Origin: Didymella arachidicola | Taxonomy: Eukaryota > Ascomycota > Dothideomycetes > Pleosporales > Didymellaceae | Direction of reading: 5' to 3' | DNA length: 64,000 nucleotides | NCBI GenBank assembly: GCA_016630955.3 | Contig: CM049998.1 | Coordinates: 186,001 to 250,000, forward strand | Shown here: positions 36,042 to 46,416 of the stretch, piece by piece | How the letters are laid out: each line of letters begins with the position of its first letter | How positions within the stretch are numbered: the first letter of the stretch is position 1 | Made by a program: the position numbers and the translations under genes | Notes under the pieces: model-generated | Told to the model about the DNA's origin: nothing | Database searches by the model: none | What the model saw: the letters and a program-made list of their open reading frames with translations, nothing else

Positions 36042-36239
36042 CAACAGCGATATCCGAACTTCCTTCGACCCAAGCTCCCCAAGAGACATTTTTCAGTGCA
36101 GAGTCTCAATCACACACAAGCACACTCAACATGGAGGAAATTTCGCTGCAACTCTGAACCAGAATGGGTGCTTCATACTATATCGTTGACTATTTCTGCT
36201 GCATATGGACTTTACCTAGCGTGGTATTTTGAATGGCTA

Positions 36240-36292
36240 ACGTGTTTTACAAGCGAGTCGTCAATACAAGCGAGTCGTCAGCCCCACCAACT
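36240..36292 (+). repeat. Left terminal inverted repeat of element 1
   Basis: 53 bases matching the reverse complement of 38042..38094 without mismatch. It holds the paired ACAAGCGAGTCGTCA units. Confidence 0.96.
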
Positions 36293-36360
36293 CTGTGCAT
36301 CTCTTAACGCGTATATCTTAACAACGCAATAGTAAAGTATCTAGAAATTAATAGAGTAGA

Positions 36361-38013
36361 TTAAGCAGTAGCTACAGCCTCTTTTTTGCATGTCCGTGAG
36401 TTGTGCCCAGTCTCCCTGCACCTCTTGCAGCGCGCCAGAGCCTGACGGCTAAGGCCTGATCGCTCTCCTCCATGACGCTCCTTACGAGCAAGCTGCTGAT
36501 CTGCCTCACGTTGAGCAAGTATATCCTCTCCAGTCCCCTTTGTTAACACTCCTTGCTTCTGTATACGCTTCTTCTTGCGCTCCCTACGCTTTGACGCTGC
36601 TTTGTTAACCCTCTCAAGGCTAGCAATCCTTTCCTTCATCAGCTCAGCTGAGAGGATCATCATCTCAGCTCCTTTCTTAAGCTGGTCTATCTTCTCAATT
36701 ATAGAAGCTGGTGACGAGCTCTTGTGCTGGCGTACGCGCTCACGAATTAGGCTTGATTGAGCCTCAAGCTCGCGGGCGTTGCTTGGAGTACGAGCCTCCC
36801 AGAGAGCCTCTGTGAGAGCCGCTGGTGGAGTAGGTGTACGTAGCTGTACGTCTAGCTTTGAGAGGACAGCCTCTGGCTGATAAGGTACTAGACCTGCTCC
36901 CCGGAAGGCTGAGCAGATATTGACTGGCGTAAACGATCGATTAAAGGCTGCCTTAAACGCAGGCAGAAACTCAAGCTTGGTGATGTGGTTGATGTGGTTG
37001 CGCATCAGGCTCTCTACCTCACGACTATACGCGCGCTTTAACGGCGAGAAGCAGCCAACGTCAAGGGGCTGGAGTAGGTGAGAGGAGTGAGGTGGCATAC
37101 AGAGCGTGTAGATGTTGTGCTCCTTGCAGAGCTCCTGGAATCCAAGAGAGTGGTGGCTCTCGTGGCCGTCAAGGATAAGTAGGCGCCGCGCTCCTACTAC
37201 ACGAGCCTGAGTGTGAGCGTTAAAGTGCTTCAGCCACTCTACCCCAAGCTCGTTATTTGTCCAGCCATTGTCGCTAACTGCAATTGCCCAGTTGCGTGGG
37301 ATCTCTGTCTCCTCATACCAGGCAGAGAGGTGGTACTTGCCAGCAAAGATTAGGAACGGTGGGACTGACCAGCCAGCAGCGTTGATAGCTGCTATTACTG
37401 TCACCCACTCACGGTCGCCAGGCTGAACAGTCTTTGGCCTGCCTCTCCTCTCTGATCCTGTCACAACAAGCTGCGTTGTGATCTTGCCCATCATAAAGCC
37501 AGCCTCGTCAAAGTTGTAGACGTCTTCGTCGCAGATGCCGTACTTGGCCTTTGTCTGCTCTACAAGCTCAAACCAGCCTTGGATAAGGACAGGATCCTCG
37601 CATAGAGCTCTCTGCCTGTCATACGCTCGGTTGAAACGCGTTGTTAGACTCTCTGTACGCTTAACGAAGTTGCGCGGCCAGTGGACGCCAACCTGACCAG
37701 CGCCGCGCGCAGCCAGCAGTCTATTAGCCATATCACGTACAGCTGCGTACGTAGGCGCAAATCCACGTAGATCTAGATCAAGTATGTATTTAACAATCAC
37801 CTCCTCTTCTAGCTGGGTAAGCTTCTTTGAGTTGGGCTGGCAATCGCGTCGGGCAGGCTTCCCAGCGCGTCGGTCGCGCATTGTCATACGAGGGACGTTA
37901 AAGGCTAGAGCAGCGCGGCTTTCAGACTGAATCTGCTTTGAAACAATAGAATTAATAGCAAGCTGAACATCAGCTTCATTTGATAGTACTTGAGGGGCAT
38001 AGCGTTGAGGCAT
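36361..38013 (-). CDS. Pogo-like DDE transposase with C-terminal zinc knuckle
   Basis: A single exon of 550 residues. The N-terminal 130 residues carry a psq/CENP-B-type DNA-binding region ([20 protein letters not shown], then a second helix set ending [16 protein letters not shown]). The DDE domain has all three acidic residues in context: [24 protein letters not shown] and [17 protein letters not shown] (DDD signature, Tc1/mariner superfamily). The C-terminus is a Lys/Arg-rich coiled coil ending with a CCHC knuckle [14 protein letters not shown]. No frameshift or stop was seen, so the element looks autonomous. It cuts and pastes its own element into TA sites. Confidence 0.95.
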   Translation of the reverse strand: MPQRYAPQVLSNEADVQLAINSIVSKQIQSESRAALAFNVPRMTMRDRRAGKPARRDCQPNSKKLTQLEEEVIVKYILDLDLRGFAPTYAAVRDMANRLLAARGAGQVGVHWPRNFVKRTESLTTRFNRAYDRQRALCEDPVLIQGWFELVEQTKAKYGICDEDVYNFDEAGFMMGKITTQLVVTGSERRGRPKTVQPGDREWVTVIAAINAAGWSVPPFLIFAGKYHLSAWYEETEIPRNWAIAVSDNGWTNNELGVEWLKHFNAHTQARVVGARRLLILDGHESHHSLGFQELCKEHNIYTLCMPPHSSHLLQPLDVGCFSPLKRAYSREVESLMRNHINHITKLEFLPAFKAAFNRSFTPVNICSAFRGAGLVPYQPEAVLSKLDVQLRTPTPPAALTEALWEARTPSNARELEAQSSLIRERVRQHKSSSPASIIEKIDQLKKGAEMMILSAELMKERIASLERVNKAASKRRERKKKRIQKQGVLTKGTGEDILAQREADQQLARKERHGGERSGLSRQALARCKRCRETGHNSRTCKKEAVATA

Positions 38014-38041
38014 GATGAAAAGACTTAAGGTGGTTGATCAA

Positions 38042-38094
38042 AGTTGGTGGGGCTGACGACTCGCTTGTATTGACGACTCGCTTGTAAAACACGT
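38042..38094 (-). repeat. Right terminal inverted repeat of element 1
   Basis: Exact reverse complement of the left terminus, followed by the TA duplication at 38095-38096. Confidence 0.96.
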
Positions 38095-38896
38095 TACGCA
38101 AAACCAAAGAATACAATGAGCAGAAGGACTGGCTCTGGACCATCAAAAATCATATTGAAGCGGCATTGCTACCCCCACAAAACTTGTCAACAGCTCGGCC
38201 AGCACATTCTGTAATACGTATTGCAGGCCGCTGTCTGCCCGCATGTCTTGCGCAAATCGTCAAGAAGCATCACGAAACCAGATCTTGTGACTGTCTTTCG
38301 AACCAATGCGGCGACAATGCCGAACAGACCTTTGGATCAAGGGGATATCAAGGAGATGTGAAGGCTTCGCAAGCCAAGAAGGGCAATACTGCGAGCAACA
38401 CTAGGCCACCGCCAACGCAGACCAACGAAGTAAAGCAATACCTTGCGGATGCCAAAGCCACTCACTCACTGATCCAGGAGCGAAGGTTTCGGAAACGTTC
38501 CGAGGAAAGAGAACCCAATCTGAGCGAGGATCGATCTGAGAATACGGACGCTGAAGCTGGGCTGACATCTACCTCCCCTGAGTTCGACTCAATCAAGTCT
38601 CAGCTCGCATTCATCAGAGCTGAGTGCGAGTGCTCCAAGTCTGAACACGAAATCACGAAGGCCGAGCTTACGAAAACGAAAACCCAGCTTGCCAATAAAG
38701 ACACCGCGCTAGAAGAAGCCCACAAGATCATGTTGTCATTAAAAAATCAAGTCTACATCATGACGCCTTCAGAACAGGGGCAGCAGAGGAGCAATGAGCT
38801 CAAGACCCCCGCTGGCGAATCGACAAGTATCATAGCTCAGCTAAGATTTAAGGTTAGGACTTTAGAGCAACGTGTGACAGAACTCCAGGAAGACAC

Positions 38897-39681
38897 AATG
38901 GTCACCTTGGACGTGCAAGGCGCTTTTGACGCTCTCCTCAAGAACCGCCTGCTTCACCGGATGGCCCAACAGGGGTGGCCACAAAGGACCATCCTGTTTG
39001 TCAACTCTTTCCTCACTGATCGAAGGATCCAAGTCCGCCTAGGCCAAGTCACTACTCCTAGCTACCCAGTCGCCTGCGGCACACCGCAGGGCTCGCCTCT
39101 CTCCCCAGTCCTGTACACACTGTACCTGGCAGAGCTGCTGTCTATGGACACAAAGAAGAGATTCGGATACGCAGATGACATATGCTTATACCAGGCCTTA
39201 CACTCCCTAGATGAGAACGTACAGCTCCTAGCAGCGGATCTACAACAGATAAGAGCATGGGGTACAGCTAACAAGGTCACCTTTGCCCCGGAAAAAACAA
39301 GAGATGATCCACCTCACTCGACAAAAGAGCAGCTACGCGCCACCCTGTGTGGTAGACGAGCAGCTTACAATCAACCCAGTCTTACCAAGTGGGTCAAGAA
39401 CTCAGCCCGCCCTCCGATGGCTAGGGATCTGGTTTGACCGCAAGCTTACCTTCAAGCGGCACGTAGCCACACACAACGCAAAGGCAGCCAAGGTGGCCTA
39501 CCACATCCGCAGCCTCGCAAACACGGCCCACGGACCACCAGCCAGCTCTCTCCGCAAGGCCACTATTGCCTGCGTATATCCGTCCCTTCTGTATGGGGCC
39601 GAGTGCTGGTACAGAGGCCGTACTAAACCTCCACGCACACTGAAACCTGGCAGACCAGCAGAAGTCAGCACCTATGTCTGA
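38897..39681 (+). pseudogene. LINE reverse transcriptase, C-terminal part, frameshifted
   Basis: Begins within RT (VTLDVQGAFDALLKNRLLHR) and is fused in frame to the host coiled coil. It contains GTPQGSPLSPVLYTLYLAEL and the catalytic YADD (39168..39179). An extra base in the A-run near 39292 shifts the frame. The shifted frame continues EMIHLTRQK and LRWLGIWFDRKLTFKRHV to the TGA at 39681. It shows the thumb and connection region of a fungal LINE. Confidence 0.9.
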
Positions 39682-40994
39682 TGGCATATAGCTGTCATGG
39701 ACAAAACACTAGCTATAGCAGCAAGGGGCATCCTCCCAGTGTGGCGAACAACCCCTACTGCTACTCTCTTCCGAGACGCCGGCCTACCCTCAGCTGCCAA
39801 CGCGCTAGAAGAAGCCAAACTCCGCTTTGCAATACATCTACGCACTGTAGATGCAGAACACCCACTTGCCGCCCGTATGGCAGCTATCAGGATGAGCATA
39901 GGCAGGACAGCTGGAAAGCTGCAACGAATGCAGACCAAAGTCCAGTATCTAGGATCGCTTCTGCCTGAGATACCAAGGACAATACTGACAGCCCCCCACT
40001 ACTCGCCTGGCTGCCAAACAGACCCAACGATGGGCGTAGACAAAGAGACCGCAGCGAAGGCCTTCAAAGAATGGTGGGCCCACCTCCCACCCTCAGACGT
40101 GACTATCTTCTTAGATGGCTCTGAGCAGTACACAAAGGAAGGAGAAAAGCGGGTCACCTACGGCTTTGCCGTGTACCAGGACGGAAAACAACTTCATACT
40201 GGACGCGGGTCGCTTCACCCTACCTCACACGTCTTTGACGCGGAAGCAGTAGGCGCATGGAGGGGCCTCCAGCACACTATAAGACAACCAGCGCTCCGCA
40301 TTCGCCGAATCTGGCTGTGCATAGACAGCACCTCCGTCATATGGTGCCTGAAGGGCAGCGCATCCCCTACCTCTCAATGGGCCTTCCTGGAGTGTCACGG
40401 CGCTATGGAGACCCACGACGTCTCCATCAAATGGGCCCCGGGGCACCTAGGCATTGAAGGAAACGAAGCGGCAGATAGGCTGGCAGACCTAGAAGCCTAT
40501 TACCCGCCACTCCCTACTAGAAAGGCTGCTATGCCTACACTCTCAGGCATTAAGTCAGTAGCCCGCAAGACACTACAACACACACAACAGACCTGGTGGT
40601 CTGAAAAGAGGGCTAAGCTCTCAAAATGGTACAAAGATGGTACTTAGGCTACTCACTAAACAGCAGACTACCTGAGTTAGACCTACCAAGAGCTACCCTG
40701 GCTAAACTGCTCTCCATCCGATTTATGCACGGCGACTTCGCTTGGTACCACCAGAAGTTCAGTCACAACGACGCAACACTCACCTGCTCATGCAGACGCG
40801 ACAAGACGCCGGAACACCTTGCGCTCTGCCGCAAGACCCTAGGGGCCTTTAGCCGATGGCCACTTCGACCAGCTATACCACCGTCCAGCCGGAACGATGG
40901 CCTAGCGTATACTGCTGCGCTGATTGGGGATCTAGAGGCTTTTGAAGCATTTACTCAACTCACACAGTACTACACCAAAGTCTGCCCCCGGTAG
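39682..40994 (+). pseudogene. LINE RNase H domain and C-terminal Cys segment, frameshifted
   Basis: Continues in the same frame after the TGA (ATG at 39697). The RNase H acidic residues are visible in IFLDGSEQY, VFDAEAVGAW, CIDSTSVIWCL and GNEAADRLADL. A second one-base shift near 40640 moves to the frame that encodes LLSIRFMHGDFAWYHQKF and CSCRRDKTPEHLALC (the zf-RVT-like end), stopping at 40994. About 345 bases of 3' UTR, rich in CTCCCTCT-type repeats, lead to the CCAA tail. Confidence 0.88.
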
Positions 40995-42276
40995 CTTACC
41001 TAGTGCTGCAACAGCAGCAAACAGCCGTACTATTTCCTTACTCTCCTTCTTACTCTCCCTCTCCCTCTCTCCCACTTCTCTGGCATTTACCTGCCTCTGA
41101 ACACACACGAGGGATCCACCTTAATGTACACAAATTGCTCAGTCTCCCCAACTGCACGGGGAGCTGTAGTTCTGACATGGTAGCAATACCCGCGTACGCA
41201 AGAAATGCTTTCTAAGGTAGTGTGTTAGCACTGTAATTCCATAGCTTAGCACGTCGTATATGCCCTTCGGGAGGCGAGATGATGGACTTAATCCTCATCA
41301 ACTAGACGTAAAATGAATACGAACCAACCAACCAACCAACCAACTCCAGGAAGAGAAAATGCAGTTCCCGTTCTCAGTAAATGAGAAGGCTGACAAGGTT
41401 GAGGAAGCTAAAGAACAGTCAGATGACGTTTGCAAGGAAAATTCTACCAAGACAAGAGCTTCAGTCGGTCCTTTGAATGGCATTTGTCTTGGAGGCACTG
41501 AAAACGGTGGCGCCTCTGAGCTGCCTGGGGTCTCTCCAGATCACAGAAATACGGTTCATACCACGACCCCAACGTCAGCCAAGAACGTCAAGCAAACATT
41601 GGAAAGAAGATCACTGGAAATACCAACTCCAGTTATTCCTGGCGTAGCGACGCTTTGTAAGGCTCCAGGTTCTCTCTCGATCCCTCAATCACTTTTAGGT
41701 GAGCCGGCCACGCCTGTCTCTTCTATAACACAAAAGAAGCCGGGCATTGCAGGTGTCTCATCTGGTCTGAAGAAATACAATAACTGTCAAGAGTTGGTGC
41801 CAAAAACGGAATTCTTCGATGTGCATTTGTGGCAGTGTGAGCGCACCTGTAGCATCTGTGGTGCATCCGTGCCGTTGGCCATTTGGAAGAAGCACCACAG
41901 CGCGTGTGCCAAGTGTAAACACTGCCATCAAAAAATTTCAGACTGGAAAGCCCACATAAAAGTATGCTCTAAAAGGCCTGGTCCCTGCGACTTCTGCAAA
42001 GACAACATCTCCCGGGAGAATCTGCAAGTACATCGCCAAGACTGCAAGGAACAAAGGCACCGTAAAGATTGCAACTTCTGTAACCTTCCAGTCTTAGATA
42101 TCAGAGAGCACCTCAAGAGTTGTGCAGATGCGCCAAAAAAACAGTGTGGACACTGTAAATCTGTGGTAAACAAATATGTATTCGGAGACCATCTCAAGTT
42201 TAATTGCACGGCTGCGGAGGCCATTCGCAAGGCCGCCGCTACAGCCCAAGTGGGACTACAGATAGCTGAGGAATAG

Positions 42277-43293
42277 GTAAGTGTAGAGGCAGACCTGGAG
42301 GACGAGGGTCTATTGTGAGCCATCAAAGTAGACTAAGGTCTAACGGACGAGAGCTCCGCACAGGATGCGTGACGAAGCAGGAAGCTACTGAAGCGAATTG
42401 GGACCGTTGGAAGGGCCATGGAGGCATCAGATACAATCTACCTAGGTAAGGAGCTATTGATGAGTCGATAGTAGTTATACTTTGCCTGTTCATTACGAAC
42501 AGTAGATATTGGATGAAACCAGTCGTCAACGCTTTCTGAAAATCTTCTCCAATCTGACACTCTTGAGCGCTGTTCTGAACAGACGACGATCAGGGTACAT
42601 ACAACATTGTGCCCGCTAACGCTGGGAGTAGGTCAACAACCTATTTATCGTTATCACTGCGACCTTGATGTTTCTTTGTGCAATGTCTGTGTTAGTCGTC
42701 TCTGGTGGTTCAGTAACCGTTTACTGGTGAGTTATCCGTTTCACAGCATTTTCGTTACCAGCCACCAGATTGTACCCAACCTTGACACAAATCAGCAGAG
42801 CACCACTTACATAAAATGAAGAGCACAAACAGGACAAAAAGTGTCTGCGAAAATGAGAACATGAACCAAGGAGCCGATAAGACAAGCATCGACGGTTTAG
42901 CGCCTTCCGTGCCTGGCGATATTTTGCGCGATCAAGCAAGCGCGTTCCGCCATCGCGTCACCCACAAACGCTTGCATCTACGTGCGCCGCCTTGCAGCGC
43001 ACGCGATCTCACTCGTGCTACTGGCACCTTCCTCTCTGATGATGTGAGTATCCGCCAATCTCGCGGCGGACACGAGAAAACCAGTTGAAGGCCTCCTTGA
43101 GCCGGGCGCCGGGTCGCTTGGTCTTCTTGGCAACGACAACCAAATGTCTTGACAACTGCCTCTTACGGCAGCTGCATATCGGACGCACAACAGGCGATCA
43201 TGTACGGCAAGGAGTACATAAATCGCTGCACTGCAGCGGATATTTGCGTGCTCGAACGCCCCTCTTGTCTCGCAAGTCGTGTTGTTTCTTACG
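42277..43293. other. Intergenic, between zinc-finger remnant and DPP4
   Basis: About 1 kb. An ATG-started frame of 90 codons (42816..43088) has no family resemblance and ends in a possible splice donor context (GATGATGTGAGT near 43040); I do not call it a gene. The right part is presumably the DPP4 promoter. Confidence 0.35.
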
Positions 43294-45695
43294 ATGCGTT
43301 CGTTCGCGGTCATCGCTGCGGCTCTGCCGCTGATCCAGGCCATTGAGCCGCCAAGGCAGCCTCACCAGCCTCTTGGAAGCCCCAATGCAACCCTGCGTCT
43401 TAACTACAACATCACAACTGATGCTCCTGGGCGATTGGCTGCTTCTACCCGGGCTTTCAGCTGGGTCAGCACAGGTGCAGATGGCGACTACATCTACACA
43501 GGCGCTGATGGCTCGTTCTTGTTTGAGAACGTCGCTACTGGCGACTCTTCAACCTTCTTGTCTGCCGACAAGGTTCCAGCCGACTACTGGGACTTTTTCA
43601 TCTCCGGTGACTCCAGTCACGTTCTTTGGGCGGTGAATTACACCAAGGAGTACAGGTACGACAACTTGAGACTATGGACTACACGTGACTAATGAGGACT
43701 AGGCACTCGTACTACGCAGACTACCTTATCCAGAACGTCGAGACTGGAGAGAGCATTTCGCTCGACCCCGAGTCAAATGGCACTATTCAGTATGCTGAAT
43801 GGAGCCCTGTCTCCTCATCCCAAATTGCTTTCGTCAAAGGCAACAACCTCTACATCTGGAACGATGGGAACATCACTCAGATCACGGACAACGGTGGTCC
43901 AGACTGGTTCAACGCTGTACCTGACTGGGTATACGAGGAGGAGATCTTCGGCGACCGCTATGCTCTGTGGTACAGTCCTGATGGCGAGAAGATCGCTTTC
44001 TTGAGCTTTAACGAGACCGGGGTTGGTACATTCCGCATTCCCTATTACATGGATGACGCCGAAGTTGCTCCCGTCTACGCTCGCGAGCTCGAGCTTCGCT
44101 ACCCCAAAGTCGGCACCAAGAACCCCACTGTCGGCTTCAACCTACTTGACGTCGCCTCTGGCAAGGTCGAGACTGTCGTAATTGATGCATTCCCCGAGGA
44201 TGATCTTGTCATTGGTGAAGTCAACTGGCTCACGGATGCCCACAGCAAGGTTATCTACCGCGCTTTCAACCGCGTTCAGGACCTCGAGAAGTACGTTGTT
44301 GTCGATGTCGACGCTGGCACATCCTCAGTCGTCCGTGAGCGTGATGGCACCGATGGCTGGCTTGAGAATTTGATTGCTACCCGCTACCTCGGCGCTGTTG
44401 AGACTGCGAATGCTACCTACGGCAACGGCACGGAGTACTACCTCGACCTTTCTGACGAGAGCGGCTGGAACCACATCTACCTGTTCCCCGTCAGTGGTGG
44501 TGAGCCTATCGCTTTGACTACTGGCGAATTCGAAGTTCTGTCCATTCTCAAGATCGATGCCAAGCGCGGTTTGGTCTACTACACTTCGACTGAGCACCAT
44601 AGCACCGAGTCCCACGTCTACTCTGTGAACTTCAAGACTGGCGAAAAGAAGGCCCTCGTTGATGACAACGTTGCCGCTTTCTGGACTGCTTCCTTCTCCT
44701 CTGGCGGCGCTTACTACGTTCTTCGCTATGCTGGCCCTGACGTTCCATACCAGGAGCTCTACTCGGTCAACTCAACCGAGCCTGTCCGTACCATCGTCGA
44801 CAACAAAGCTCTGTACGGCAACCTTACAACCTACAATCTGCCCAACATCACCTACTTAGACCTTGAGCACCCTGATGGCTTCACCCTTGATGCCATGCTC
44901 CGCTTGCCCCCAAACTTCGACTCCAGCAAGAAGTACCCTCTGATTCTCATCCCTTACGGTGGTCCCAACGCCAAAGAAGTGAGTAAGCAGTTCAGCCCGC
45001 TCAATTGGAAAGCCTATATTGCCTCCGACCCTGAGCTCGAGTACATCACTCTGACCGTCGATAACCGCGGCACCGGTCGCAAAGGCCGCGAATTCCGTTC
45101 TACAGTAACCAAGAACCTGGGAGACCTCGAGGCTCAGGACCAGATCTGGGCCGCTAAGGAACTTGCAAAGAACTCCTGGGTTGACAGCGAGCACATTGGT
45201 ATCTTCGGCTGGTCGTATGGTGGCTATCTCTCTTCCAAGGTTGTCGAAGTCGATGACGAGATTATCTCTTTCGCACTTATCACCGCCCCTGTCAGCGACT
45301 GGCGCTTCTATGACTCCATTTACACCGAGCGCTACATGAAGTTGCCCGAGGACAACGTTGAGGGCTACAACAAGTCGCGTGTGCACGACGCTACTGGCTT
45401 CAAGAACATCGCTGGTGGTGTTGTCATTCAGCACGGTACCGGTGACGACAACGTGCACTTCCAGAATTCGGCTGCGCTTGTCGATCTCCTGATGGGTGCG
45501 CGCGTCACCCCCGAGAAGTTGCAGAACACCTTCTTCACCGACAGCGACCACAGCATTGTGTACAACAACGGCGGCAAATTCTTGTACAGACAGCTGACTA
45601 AGAAAGTCTACGAGGAGAAGCACCGTGAAGGCGACTCGAAGGGTAGCCACCAGTGGAGCAAAAAGGATCTGCATCAGAAGAAGTGGACCGCTTAG
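43294..45695 (+). CDS. dppIV: Dipeptidyl-peptidase IV (family S9B), secreted
   Basis: Two exons, 43294..43655 and 43703..45695 (intron 47 bp), 784 residues. A signal peptide is visible at 1-16 ([16 protein letters not shown]), with no membrane anchor, as in the secreted fungal enzyme. The beta-propeller occupies about 60-500, with the EE pair near [15 protein letters not shown] that binds the substrate N-terminus. The catalytic triad is Ser625 in GWSYGGY, Asp702 in [11 protein letters not shown] and His737 in DSDHSI. Many N-glycosylation sequons are present. It releases X-Pro and X-Ala dipeptides from peptides and would work with the secreted S10 carboxypeptidase in peptide use. Confidence 0.97.
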
Positions 45696-46416
45696 ATGTA
45701 ATCTTTTAACCAGACACGTCTCGGCGTAGACCTATTACTAGAACATCATAATGTATATGAATACCATCACCTTGATACCGTGCAGATAACTGCAGAAATC
45801 TTCAAGCGCCTCTTTGTTTCGCAGTTGATGTAGGCTGATATTGCCAGACCCGACTCCATCCAGGTTTCTGGTTCTCTCCCGCCTCCTTATAGTTGCTCTA
45901 ACTTTTTGGTTTTGATCAACATCAGTCGGTGCTCATGGTTCTTGGTGACATGCGGTAGCAGAGAATGAGTGTTTCATGTATCGCAAGTTGTCTATTCTGA
46001 TCACTTGTAGTTTGGCGAGAGCGATGGGTGCTTTCTATGTGGTGGGAAGTGGTCACGACTGGGGCTTCCTTCCTCTTGCTCCATCACAGAAAGTATTCTC
46101 GAGGGCTCTCAAGCATCGCAATTCTACGTGCGGGAATTTTTGTAGCGCTTTGCCTGCAAGCCCATCGAACAGCGAACTATTGGGAATGGCCATGCTCATA
46201 CCTGTATTATGTGACGTTCAATTCAATGAAAGGATGGCATTGTCAGATTGGGCGTTTCGTCACAGTTCTCGAGAGATTAGGCAAAGTGGGTGTGCCCAGC
46301 ATCACTAATGAAAGGCATACATGATAGCGTAACTGATAACTCTAAGTTGACTAAAAATTGATGCTCAAAACGCCAAATAATAAAAGGAGGGGACCACAAA
46401 AGATACCCAAATCTGC
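45696..46416. other. Intergenic between DPP4 and MDR oxidoreductase
   Basis: About 720 bases between two convergent genes. No gene, RNA or clear repeat recognised. Confidence 0.35.

Larger units (their letters stand above)
36240..38094 (-). mobile_element. Complete pogo/Fot1-like DNA transposon (element 1)
   Basis: 1,855 bases flanked by TA duplications (36238-36239 and 38095-38096). The terminal inverted repeats are 53 bases and identical (36240..36292 and 38042..38094), starting ACGTGTTTTAC. Each contains two tandem copies of ACAAGCGAGTCGTCA (17-base period) followed by GCCCCACCAAC. The only gene is the intact transposase on the minus strand. Intact termini and frame suggest recent arrival. 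Confidence 0.96.
38894..41341 (+). mobile_element. 5'-truncated LINE (non-LTR) retrotransposon
   Basis: 2,448 bases between two copies of AACTCCAGGAAGA (38881..38893 and 41342..41354), the target duplication. The left end starts inside the reverse-transcriptase domain, so the element is 5'-truncated, the usual outcome of target-primed reverse transcription. The right end is a tandem CCAA tail (about 41322-41341) instead of poly(A). The domain order RT, RNase H, CCHC-like segment fits the I/Tad-like LINE group. Three lesions make it inactive: a one-base frameshift near 39292-39300, a TGA at 39679-39681 and a second frameshift near 40630-40645. Confidence 0.93.
36042..42276 (+). pseudogene. Host coiled-coil / C2HC zinc-finger gene broken by two transposons
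   Basis: Three host segments, 36042..36239, 38097..38893 and 41355..42276, form one uninterrupted reading frame when the two inserts are left out together with one copy of each target duplication (TA and a 13-base repeat); about 635 codons. Segment 1 encodes a hydrophobic helix (ISLTISAAYGLYLAWYFEW). Segment 2 gives a basic linker and a long coiled coil. Segment 3 gives a Ser/Thr/Pro-rich linker and five tandem CX2C-X9-11-H-X3-4-C fingers (41847..42210), like TRAF/XAF1-type C2HC fingers. The true start was not found: no in-frame ATG precedes the coiled coil. One possibility is an ATG at 36004 with a 7-base first exon spliced to 36097. In its present state it cannot make the full protein; the 3' part alone could be made from the ATG at 41359. 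Confidence 0.85.

Noticed and set aside
38166..39437. A single chimeric coiled-coil plus reverse-transcriptase gene
   Set aside because: The open frame begins at a non-ATG codon and crosses the LINE 5' junction, which is marked by a target duplication; it is an insertion product and not a designed fusion such as a defence reverse transcriptase.
42816..43088. 90-codon frame upstream of DPP4
   Set aside because: No resemblance to a known family and no convincing splice partner; more likely promoter sequence.
44856..45674. Minus-strand frame of 272 codons opposite DPP4
   Set aside because: Antisense of the catalytic domain, with no domain of its own.
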